From positions 84,847,405 through 84,911,404 of the forward strand of contig CM039182.1 in the NCBI GenBank assembly GCA_008360975.2: a stretch of DNA of 64,000 nucleotides, in the 5' to 3' direction. Positions within the stretch are counted from its first letter, which is position 1. The number at the start of each line of letters is the position of its first letter. The notes under the pieces were generated by a model. It was not told where the DNA came from. It made no database searches and saw only the letters and a list, made by a program, of their open reading frames with translations. This DNA is from Lichenostomus cassidix (taxonomy: Eukaryota > Chordata > Aves > Passeriformes > Meliphagidae). A program made the translations under genes and the position numbers. This document shows positions 37,467 to 48,875 of this stretch, piece after piece.

Positions 37467-40264
37467 GCTTACAACAACAGAATCACTGCCCCATACTTTT
37501 GATGACTCAATCCAGTAGACCAATTTTAGGCAGTTGAGTAGAAGCTTGAATATGCCCTGACTGGGATCTGCTTTGCACACACGTAGGAATTCACATGATC
37601 CTGCAAACACAGGGGGATTCTTGTATGAGTGAAATTTATAGGAGCATGCAAATCTGGGATGTAAATGCTAGGTTCCCCATAAAAAATGCAAATGAAACAC
37701 TTCTGAAATGAGTGCTGCTTTGGGTAGAACCATGAGCAACCCAACACCTCCCAACTATCTACCTGAATTACATGAGAAACTTCTCACAAACTTGAAAAAT
37801 AGCATTATTTGTATCTAGAAGTGAAAGGAATGCGAGACTTAAAATTGGCACTTTCAAAGGTCATCTTTTGCGGATATTGATATAATTAGGAAAAAGGCAG
37901 AATCTGCATGGTGCAGTCCACCATGAATAATTAATAAGCACCAATGTATTCACAAGCTGAACTTCTTATACACCTATACTTATATTTTTGATGTAAATAT
38001 CTACAACACAGACAAAAACCTTGCCATTGCAAACATTTCTGGGTTCAAGGCATGAATGAAAAATACCTTTGGCAAAAAGCATTAACCATATCTTAAAATT
38101 CAGCATTCAAAAGGAAAAACAAAAAAGGAGGAAATAGATGAGTGAGGGGGAAAAAGATCTGATAGATTTGAAAAAGAAGATAGAACAATAGGAGCAAGAT
38201 ACATAAGCTGGGCTGCATGAATAGGCAGCAATGTATTGAGAAACTAACCCTGGGCTTTCTGTTTTGTCTCCACCCACTTCAAGCAAGCAACAGGTTCTAC
38301 AGCTGGGTCAGCAGAACTGCTGTTTGCCAGCACATCACCAGTACATTACAGCTTTTCCACTCGTGTACATGTGTGTAACATCAGCCTCAGCAGAACTCTG
38401 TATTAGCATGATAAAGGAGGTAGAAGGGTAGATTTCTGGAGAAATGGAGAGCTAGGAAAAAAGTCACAATTATTGATTATAATTGCATATGCTCAAGAAA
38501 AAACCATATAATAGTTTTAAATGCTCTTTACTTTCCCTTTGAGGTGGAAGTCACACAAACAGGTGTATAACTTGGGCAGGTTTCCAAATTCATCTTACAA
38601 ACCGATGTGTTGTTCACTCTGTTAAGGATGGTCATTCTGTCCATGAAAACACAACTACGAGCAGTGAGGATGTGCTTTGGGCACCTGCTGGTACTCAGTA
38701 AGTCATCTGGAGAACACCATGACTTGACAGCTACCTCACTGAATCAAAACAGGTGATGCTCACAGACACCTTGGAAACACATAGCAATCCATTTTATTTA
38801 TTTAGCTATTTATGCAGGGCTGGAGATACAGCTGGTATTTGTTCCCATTGCCTACATTTTGAATGAATTTGTCTGGCCTAGACACATGCTGATGTTTCCA
38901 GCTAATATGTCACTTGAAATTTATTTTCAGTAGTGCAATTCTCACCCAGGAAACTGTTGATTAGTGTATTCAAGCTGTGTGCACAATATATCATTTTCTC
39001 TTTCACAGAGTAATGGATGAGAACACTGGAAAGGTTGGGTTTAATCCCTAAACTTCTCGATTAGCTAACCTTGTTCCTCTTATTCTCACATATTCCCCTG
39101 TCAGCTAATATTAAATCTAATTGATATCTCTCCTTAGGCATATGCCAGGATTCAAGGTGGCAGGGATATCAAGTTAGGATGAAATTCTCACAGTTCTCAG
39201 AATTACTGTGCAGCTGGATTAAAATTTCATTGCTCATGAACTGCACAGTTCATGAAATACACTTCTGTAATAATTCTATCTCAATGCAATGAGGTGGTAG
39301 ATTCAGCTGAAAATATTTTACTAGGAGAGTCTTATGTTAGAACGCTGACTCTACAGTATCTGGATGCTCTACAGCACAATGCTGACTCCATAAAAAGCTT
39401 TGATATAAATAAGACAAATGATTTCCAGATGCCTTACAATTCCACAACCCCCTTGACTATGGAGCTAAGCAGCTTTGTCATTGAGCTGAATAAGCTCTCC
39501 AGTTACCAAGCTCCCATCTGGGCATATTCTGGGGAAGACAAAAATTCCTCCCAGTTTCCTATCTGTGGGCTAGAAATTCTGGTGGTGAAATTCTGGGTTG
39601 ATACTAACTCAGAAAAAAATCAATGGCAACATGAAAGGTGAGTGATGTTAACAGTTAAAAGCAATAAAATTTGTAGTATATAAATGGACACTCAGAGGAG
39701 TAAAAGGAAGCAATGGTGTTTCTAGTAGTTACAGAGAATAGCTGGTTCACTAAAGGAGAAAACAATAGAAAATCTTGGTTATTCTCAATCCACTAAGAGT
39801 TTTGCTATTGACCTTAGGAGTGACAAGGTTTGATTGATTCCTTGCATGGTGAGAAAACTGACAGGCATACATCTGCAATACATCTGCTTTAAAAGTCTCC
39901 AGATATAAATAGATGGTAAGTCTTTGCAGGATCCAAACTTTGATAAATTATTAATATAACAGGGACCAAGGAAGGAGAGAAGTTCAACATCCTCCTCTTC
40001 ATACAATAGTTTTCACTGTGATTAGTGACTGGTATTTACCTGGAGTAGCATTAGAGAACATATTTTGGCAGGTTATCTTTTCCTTTTGCAACACTGTTTG
40101 CTTTTATAGTTTTTCCTTTCACATCTCCTACTTCTCAAAACGTAAGCCAAAAAGAATTATATCACTTAAGGAGGATCATCTAAATGCCATGTCACTCTGA
40201 AAAAACAGCTTGGTATTAGTGGACTGAAACAAGTAAAGGGACACAAAAGCATTTAATTCATCAG
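37467..40264. other. Unique non-coding DNA; one 129-codon open frame
   Basis: No recognised gene. A perfect 22-bp palindrome lies at 39,234-39,255. It overlaps the start of an unbroken 129-codon frame (39,252-39,641), whose stop overlaps a consensus splice donor aaag|gtgagt at 39,637/39,638. The frame has no domain I can name, and a frame of this length is expected by chance in 64 kb of this composition. Confidence 0.5.
39234..39255. repeat. 22-bp perfect palindrome
   Basis: tcatgaactg, centre ca, cagttcatga: the two 10-nt arms are exact reverse complements. Possibly a dimeric protein-binding site or chance. Confidence 0.7.
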
Positions 40265-40279
40265 ATCATCTAATAAATG

Positions 40280-40675
40280 TGCTCAGAGTGAGGGAGCTGG
40301 GATTGTTTAACCTGGAGGCTCACAGGGGATCTTACCAGTGTGTATAAATACCTGATGGTGGATGGTAAGAAAAGATGAAGCCAGACTCTCCTCTGTGGTG
40401 CCCTTGACAAGATAAGAGACTCTGACCATAAATTTTAAAAAAGGGAGAAAAAATGTGGAAAAAACCCAAGAAAATACATTTAAATATAAGGAAACTTTAA
40501 GTATGATTGAGCGATGGAAAAGGTTGCCAAAGGAAGTGGACTGTCCATGCTTTGAGGTATGCCAAACTCAACTGGACACAGTCCTGAGCAACCTGGCTTT
40601 GAGCATATGAGATGCACTAGAATACATCCTGGGCCCTTTCACCCTGTTATACTAAGATTACTGAATTTGTGTAAT
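40280..40675 (+). mobile_element. CR1 retrotransposon, degraded 3' end
   Basis: The copy reads agggagctgggattgtttaa then cctggaggctcacaggggat, cttaccagtgtgtataaata and cctgatggtggatgg. This is the CR1 block encoding LRELGLFSLEK...INVYKYLMGG. Degraded 'actcttctcagtggtgccc', 'aggttgcc...', 'caactggacacagtcctgagcaacctg' and a 'gagcatatgagatgcac' segment follow, in standard CR1 3'-end order, finishing with the weak tail ctgttatactaagattactg. Stops and indels are frequent, so it is an old inactive copy, truncated at its 5' end near 40,280. Confidence 0.88.
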
Positions 40676-43600
40676 AATGCACATTTTTCTTTGAATCAGC
40701 CTGAGTGAAAAATTCTGATATGATCTACTCAAAAAGACCCAAACTCCTAATAAGCAGAGAAAGAAGTTGTAGGGTGAAAAACAGAAAATACTTCATATAC
40801 TCTCTTGGTAGATCTGATCAGATTGAAAACTGAGTACATTAAATCCTTATAAATACATTTTGTGTATTTAGGTACTACAGGAGTGAGTGCTCCAGAAATA
40901 AATATGACATTTTCAGTTACTTAAACTCCTTGCAGTGCAGGATTAAAATAGTCCAAATCCCAGCCCAGGAGGTTGTATAAGAACTAAAATGTGAAGAGTA
41001 GCACCTGATTTGCAGCTAAATTAAAGTAAGAGATGTTATCCAAATTGCACTTTTAAAGCTGCAAGAATAGGGCAAGTGTTCCAATTATAATTCACGTGGG
41101 TCTATTAATTGTTTCTGCAAGTACAACATGCTGATGTAAAGTCTAGTCTGAGACATCTTCAGTTAGATACAGAATAAAGAGACAAGTTGCCTTCAAGAAG
41201 TCAATTTATCTGGTCCCTGGTAAGTGTTTCTATTAAGAAAAGTATTTTCTACCTTCTGATTTTTGGCACTTACTTTTAATTTACATTGTGTTTTCATAAT
41301 CTTCCTGCAATTCCATTGCTGCATACAGTGTGGGAATAAAGAAATCCCTAAAGAGCATAGCTTGCTTCATATCCCATTATCTATCCTACTTCCACCTTAA
41401 CTTTTATCAAAAAATTTTTAAAAATAAATCCAGCTTTCCCAGGGAGCAACTTCTCCAAAAAACATAACACATAAAGTTCAGATAATCTTTTCTTTATGAA
41501 CTTTGAAGCATGAGAGTATTTTGAAAATTACCCATTAAGTCTGTGACTGATATGTACACTATACATAATTCACTGATGTTATCACATGACGTAGGCATTG
41601 AACATATGAATTAAAGGATACTATCACTCCCTATCAAACACTGCCTTGACTGAACAGCAGAGTTTAAACTCATGAGACACCTACAGGAATTTCACTGAAG
41701 TCCATGATCTTGGAGTAGTAAGATGGAAGTACCAAGGGCAAGATGGAAGCCATGGAAAGCAAACAGAAGTGGGTTGTCTATTTCTATATTTCTAAACTAG
41801 CAGTTTCTACTGACCCAGACATACATCAACAGTAAAGGAATGGTCCAGCTGCTTTCTCATGTGATGTCCAGAGCCAGACAATTAAAAAAAAACCAACCAA
41901 AATCGTAGTTTCTCACTAAATGGATCCCAGTGGGACTTGCTGAAAGGGCAGATAACATCTGTGGGCCTGAATCTCACATGTCCCAAGGTACAAAAGTGAC
42001 TGCACTGCTCCCTGATGCAGCACATCCATACCTGACAAATATAGCCAGCCAGATGTGTTTAATTATTATTTACTGAATGAGTAATATCAAAATACTTGTT
42101 TGTTTAGTATCAGTGAATATTGAAGTGTCACTTTAAAAAATAATGCTCAATAACATTATTTTAATATTTTTCTTTTGATACATCTGATTAATACCACATA
42201 AGTACATCTTTCAGCAGAAGCACAGATAAAAATTGGGATCCTAAAATGCTCACTTCTTAATAAGAAGGCATTAAATCAAATGAGCCTTAATTTGAGATAA
42301 GTTCTGTGTTCATGAATTCTAATATGTCTCTTCAGCCTTAAAAATTAGGAGTTTTTTATAGATGTTTAGATATTAATTTAAAGGTTTGATTTAACTCAGT
42401 CAGTTTTCAGATTTTGTCCATTTTCCCTAGTTCTTTATAGCTTGCAATGATCATACTGAGGAAATTCAATTACTGACACACGGTAGAGACTGAAAACACA
42501 GCAGCACAACTGCAGTCTTTTTCAGCTAATATGGTCTTTTAATGTCAATAATTTATATACAAGAGTATTTTTCAGGTGTCACAGTACTATGCATAATGGA
42601 TTTAAAGATGGGCTTATATGAAGGTTAACCTGTACATGAAAAAAATTATATATGAGACTACATAAACATAATATGAGAGATTAAGAGAAATCCTGCAAAA
42701 TAATCTTTAGACCTTCATAACTATCAGAACATGAAGGGGTCAGAGAAATATGTGGACATGTTATTATGTCAAAGGTTTAATGCAAATCTAGGAAGGTCAA
42801 GTGTAATGTGGTAAAAGATTCCTGACTAATAAAAACAAATCAAAGAGGCTGAAAACATTTTAGAAAGAGACATGAGGAAGACTTTTTTCCCTCAATATGA
42901 AAAGCAGGAACAAAAGCTACTATTTGGAGATTTTTTTCTGAGGATGGCCCTGTTTATATTCATAAGAATATAGTTGACTGATGAGGAAGGTGAAAAAAAA
43001 AACTTCCATTAACTCTTCAAGAATATTAATAGGGTAAAGTAAAATAAACTTCCTTTGATTGTCAAGTACGTAAAAAAGGTCTGGCTAAAATAAAAGAGTT
43101 TTGCAGAAATGCACCTGCTGTTCTGAAAGTTAAAAATTACTTTTTAGTTTCTGTGAATTACTCTGAACTGCAAAAGAAATAAAATCCATCTTAAAAGAAA
43201 ACAATAATAAAAAAAATTACCCAGCAGATATTTCAGGAAAACTCTTCACACAGTGATTACAAAAGACAATCATTAGAAATGTTGGTGCTAAAAATACTAA
43301 TGCAGAACATGAAATAATATCTCATCATTATTAAATTGTCAGGCAGTTGCCTGGAGAGAAGCTTAAGAAAATGTAGAAGTAAATCCATTCTTTTCAATGA
43401 ATATATTATCTTCTTTAAAGTAGTCTTGAAAACTTTGCTAAAAGCCAACTCCATGCAGTTCCAGACAAATTGATTTCTTAGTAATAATTGTGCTACCATA
43501 CTTAATCCACAAGGACAGGGAGATCTAATGCTGTGTCTTGCACTCATGCATGTATCATTTGTTCCATATCAAACCTGATATTGAAGTAATTAGGTGTATT

Positions 43601-43708
43601 TGCTGTTCAAATGAATTAACTAAAGTGAGCTGGGGTGTTAAATCTACAGTTGGATGGTTTGTATCTTTGCACTATAATCACTGACATTCCACTAATGCAG
43701 GAGATACT

Positions 43709-43726
43709 AAAAAAAAAAAAAAAAAA
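43709..43726. repeat. Poly(A) tract, 18 nt
   Basis: An uninterrupted A run with no recognised retroposed sequence upstream. Confidence 0.9.
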
Positions 43727-46700
43727 GTGAAAATTAAATTAATAGTCTTCATCCAAAATATTTTCTTTTGGATCATGACCTGAAGAACTGCATTTCTTGC
43801 TAAATATTCTGATTTTAGCCCAAATTTCTCTTTTTTTTTTCATATGGCTTATCTCATTTGTAATACTTTATACTTTGCATGCACAGATGTTTGTCACTAA
43901 TCATGCAAAATACAGACCTCAGTATCTACTGCCTGAGCAAAGATGATAAAAGTTGATCTAAAAGCAACACTGAGTGCCACCTGTAAAATCTATTGATCAA
44001 GCCACAATCATTTAAACATAGCTGAAATTTGTTTGCCTAAATTTATCAGAGAATCAGACCCACTGTCATCATGCTTATAGTGTCACACAGAAGTTTTTAC
44101 CAAATTGTATTATTATCATGTCCATTTTAGAAAAGAACATGAGACTGTAGTGTAAATGCTTGTCAGCTCATACAGAAAAGCCTTTGCAGTGTTCATATGT
44201 ATTTTATTTTACTGTCAGTGGGGTTTTTTTTCTGTAAGAGGTGTTATCTCATACAAGAACTTTGCAGCTGATACTTCTAGAAATACCTTGTCCATCGACA
44301 GACAGAACTGGCTGTACTCCAAACAGCTACATGTTGCAGCTGAGATGGAAATCCATAGCCAGAAACAGATTGCATGAGCAGAAAAATACTTGGACAGGCA
44401 CTCAGAAAGTTGTCACATAAATAGGCACCTGTGAAGAAGCAGACAAGCTCCAAAAAAGAAAAAAAGTAACTTCTGATCTGATCTGAAAACAGCTTAAATA
44501 ATGGCAAAAAACAACAACAAAAAAAAAGGCTAAAGAAGAATGTCATCTTCACGGTGAAGCATGAGAGAATCCTTCGGTCAAAAAAGGATAACACAGAAAT
44601 GGGACAATTTATATTTAGTCTAATTATTTATTTATTGGTTGTGCAATTAGCCATAAGAAGCATAAAACAGGAATTCATGTTGAAGGTATGTTGAAGGCAG
44701 GAAATCTTTTCATGGCTAAGCAGTCCCTGGTCCCAGCAATATCATAACACTATTTTCAAACATAATAAAGTCAGTTACCATTATACCATTAAGTGGTCTG
44801 GTCAGATTTACCATTAACATATTTCAGTTTTCATTTTCCCAGAAGCACTGAATCTTTCATCATGACATAGAAAGTTTCTCATTCATATCAGCAACAGCAC
44901 CCTATTTGAGCCTAATTTTCCCAAATTACATATTTTCAAGAACTTAAGTACTAATCAGGTAGAAGATAATGCACTCAAAGTCAAAAATCATTGTTATTTA
45001 CATTTTACATCTATTAAGTCAGTATACCTACACAGAAACATATGTTGTAAAAATAGGAAAGCTTTATTCACTTCTCATATTCTTATGATGACAGATGGAG
45101 TGTGAATGCTTTTAATTTTGGCCAGATCTTCTTCTAAGCCTTCACTATAATGATCTTGAAGGGCTTCATGCATCATATAAAGGACACCACATTGCTATTT
45201 TTACTCTTCAAAAGACAGTTATTAAAAAAAGTTTAACTTTTTTTTTTAAACTTTCATTAATTTCACTCAAATTTCTTTACTGATTTTCCCTACTTCTTTT
45301 TCTGTTCATTACTCTTGGTTTTCAAAAGTTGATATTTCTAATCATCAGTCTCTTCTTCCTCCACTTTTTCTCACTTTTTCTCAGTTCTTGTTTTAATTGC
45401 TTAGGTTTTCACCCTTACCCTCCATTAACACTCACTCCATTCCAAGCTTTTTCTCACAGCCTTTCAATTTTCCCAGTTTTCACAACTAATTCATATTTTC
45501 CTCTGCTCACTCATCTCACCTTTCTTAATCTGTTCCATCCCTGTCATTAGTTCTCCCTCTCTCCTACGTATTCAGTAATTGATCCCAAAATAGTTGACCC
45601 TCAGTGGAGTTCTCTCCTTATGGAACAGAAAGCACAGAGAAAACAGAGAATCTGAAGGGAAACAGTGGCTACTGAAGCTGTTGTCAGAACCTTGCAGCAA
45701 AAATCACCTCTTTGAGTTCTGGTTACCTCGAACACTAAAACCACAGCTTTATTGCTTTTCTCCTCCCTTTCTCTCCCATTTCCTCTTTTCATCTTTTCTC
45801 TCCATATGTTCAAAGAACAAAAGTCCAGCCCTCTCTAACACAGAAACCAAGAGGTGATTACACAAACTATTAGCATTATTTATTCTCACCGGAGGGCATG
45901 CAGGACTGGAAGACTTATGATTGAGAATTGCATTTCCTTTACCGACAATATTATGGAAACTCCTTCTTCAAAGCCAGGTCACTGCTCATCCCAGCCCTTA
46001 TTTGGAGATTAAGGAATTTTTTGTTTTGAAATTGCATTGCTTAAACTTTACGGAAACTTAGCAACATGTTAAGGCTAACATTTAGCTTTAAAATAACCAC
46101 TTAATAAAAGTCAGCATTCAGCTCCTGAGGGATATTGTTCAATCACAGCCTTAAAATATCTTCTATCCCAGTTAAAGAAGTGGCCAAAGGACAGTATCTG
46201 TAAGGACCATACACTTCTCACAGATCTTGTTGTGACATAAAGCTGAAACTGTACTTTTCATAATTGCCTTTTGGTAGCCTCATACACTGCAGCTTTCATA
46301 ATTATGATATATCAATTAAAGGAGATTTTTCCTCTGAAGTCTTTAGAAACATTCAGTACTCAATAAAATATCTGACTTTATTTCAAGATGTTAGCCTTTA
46401 AATACTAGCTAGTCAGTCTCACCCATAAAACAATACAAGCAGCTGCAATATTTTTTTATTTTCTCTGAATAAACAGATGTAAACTTTCCTTTTAGCTGGA
46501 TAGGAGAATACAATAGTCACACTTTACTGCTGCACAGTTGAACTGTAGGTTTTGAACTGTAGGGGATGAACATTTACTGAAAATATATCAATAGATGTGA
46601 GATGCATCTTTTGTACTAATGCAAATTTATTTGCTTATGTTGTGGTACTCTTCACAGAATTAGAGACATGATTCAGTACCTACAAAATTTTATGCAAATC

Positions 46701-46832
46701 TCACTGATTTTGGTGGATTTTGGCTCATATTCAAATGGATGTTGGCAAATTGCCAGGTCTTCCCCCTCTTCATAAAACCATGATGGATTAAAAAAAAGAG
46801 AGAAAGAGGGGGAAGGCTTTATAAAAAAAGCC

Positions 46833-46874
46833 ACAAACAAACAGGCAAACAAAACAAACAAAAAAAAAAAAAAA
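46833..46874. repeat. (CAAA)n / poly(A) low-complexity repeat
   Basis: Repeated caaa units pass into a 16-nt A run. It could be the tail of a lost retroposon, but nothing recognisable precedes it. Confidence 0.8.
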
Positions 46875-48580
46875 GAAGAGATTTGCAGATCAGTTTCCTG
46901 CAAAAAGAATACTACTGAAAATACTTGGCAAATGTAAACAATTCCTAGCAAAAAGGAATAACTAGGAGATTCACTAGAAAATTACTTTATTTCTGAATGT
47001 TAATGCCTGAGTTTTCATGCAACATTTATTTTGTGTTTATTTGCAAAATCAGTGCTTTGCCATTGCTTGGGTTTTGTAACTGGCCTGCCAACTAACACAG
47101 CTGTGCTACTGCTCAGTGCATGAGCTACTTTCCTGGTGGGAGAATCACTGAAATATAAAAATTAGTATGAAAAATTCTGAAAAAGATTCTTGAAAGTTTG
47201 TATGAATTCAATTATTTGGATAATAATAAATAAGACGTGTGGGTCTTTCAATTATTATTTCTTTTTTTTTCCGTTGCAAAGTAATAAATGTTTTCTTTTA
47301 TGCTCAGCCACTTCAGTACTAAACAAAACATCAGTAGGGTAATCTATATATTTCTGTTATACTTCTTCAAAGTTCCCATTTCCATATCTTGGCACACTGA
47401 TGAACCATGAAAGAACTAAAACTTGCATTTAACCTCAAATCCCTGAGAATAAGCCCTTTCAACAGTGAATTTCTGCTCAAAAGGGAGCTGATGCTAAAAT
47501 ACTGCATGACTACTTATGAGAAGCCTCCACAGCATTTCTGATGTTAATGTGCTCACTGAAATATATTTACAACTAGTGGCAAAATTTTGATTTTCAGAAA
47601 TATTGCTTGGAAAAAAGAAAAATGTCACTCTTCTGAACGACTACAAATAAAAAGGATCGTAAAAGCAGAAAAGTTAATTATCTGGTTTTATTTGAGATAT
47701 TCATTCTTCTTTTGCATGAGGATTTTATTCAGCAATTCCTAGCTCAGATTTCATGATAGACAGTAAGAATTAAAGCAGTTCTACACATAAATGAAGTTAT
47801 AAAATGCAATCATAAAGACTACTCAGAAAATTATAAGCACTCTAGAACTATAACATGCATTAAATAATATGACTCAACAAGATGCAGAATCCTTGGGATT
47901 AAAAACAACTGACAACTTCATGCATAATGAACAGAAAGCTCTAGGAATTTCCAGTGTTATTTAACTTGCTTTATTTTTTTTTCATAAAGTCTAATTGAAT
48001 ACTATTTTATGGAGAACTTACAGGGATTTCAGTGTAATAAGTAATCAGATGGCAGTACAAGCCACACCAGGAGAGGCTTCTGCGCCCTGCTGTCCTAAAT
48101 TGATGCAAGTTCCCCAGACAGGCATTTTTCATAGATTAAAGTGTAAATCAGGCATTGTCTTTTCCATTGAGACCATCAACCATCCTAGTAACTTGGGAGA
48201 TGCATTATCCTATGGTAACAGACCAAAAGCATACCAAATTTTCATTGGAATTAGGTGATCTAACAGCATTTATTTTTCTGAAGCTACAATGACAAGGGTA
48301 TTTCAGCGCAGAATAAAATTTGGCCCACCTCAAGGCACCTTCTTCAGGACAGAAATAGACTCATTTTGGTAAAGGAGACTGATAGCATACATAAAATACA
48401 CATATTCTACTAAGACTTTGTGAAAAATACACTTAATAAATTAGTTAACATTACTTATTAAAACAAAAAGAAAAATCTTTTTCATACTCCAAAGTATTAT
48501 CACACTTCCAGATCTGCTCCTTTATTTTCTTTTATTTTAATCCAGAAGCAGTTTTTCCTAGAATCAGGACAACTTTAACA

Positions 48581-48797
48581 GGAAGAGAAGAAAGGAAGAG
48601 AAGAGAAGAGAAGAGAAGAGAAGAGAAGAGAAGAGAAGAGAAGAGAAGAGAAGAGAAGAGAAGAGAAGAGAAGAGAAGAGAAGAGAAGAGAAGAAGAGAA
48701 GAGAGAAGAGAGAGAAGAGAAGAGAAGAGAAGAGAAGAGAAGAGAAGAGAAGAGAAGAGAAGAGAAGAGAAGAGAAGAGAAGAGAAGAGAAGAGAAA

Positions 48798-48849
<52 letters not shown>

Positions 48850-48875
48850 GAAAGAGAAAGAGAAAGAGAAAGAGA
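48581..48875 (+). repeat. 295-nt unbroken polypurine tract: (GAAGA)n, (GA)n, (GAGAAA)n
   Basis: Every base from 48,581 to 48,875 is A or G. It is built of a GAAGA pentamer array of roughly 20 units to about 48,691, an irregular joint, and a second pentamer array of about 16 units to about 48,795. A (GA)n run of about 14 units follows, and then GAGAAA hexamers to the end. Long polypurine mirror-like tracts can form triplex H-DNA and stall polymerases, and they mutate quickly in length. The repetitive leucine/serine/phenylalanine minus-strand frames across it are artefacts of the repeat. Confidence 0.97.

Larger units (their letters stand above)
40676..48580. other. Unique AT-rich non-coding DNA
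   Basis: About 8 kb with no recognised gene or interspersed repeat. It holds an A18 run (43,709-43,726), a (CAAA)n stretch (46,833-46,874), a T/C-rich stretch at about 45,290-45,560 and a 12-bp direct duplication ttgaactgtagg (46,538-46,549 and 46,552-46,563). All open frames are about 105 codons or shorter, some of them low-complexity. Confidence 0.55.

Noticed and set aside
45290..45560. A pyrimidine-rich stretch resembling a long polypyrimidine tract before an exon
   Set aside because: No clear acceptor followed by a plausible exon was seen. Composition alone is not evidence.
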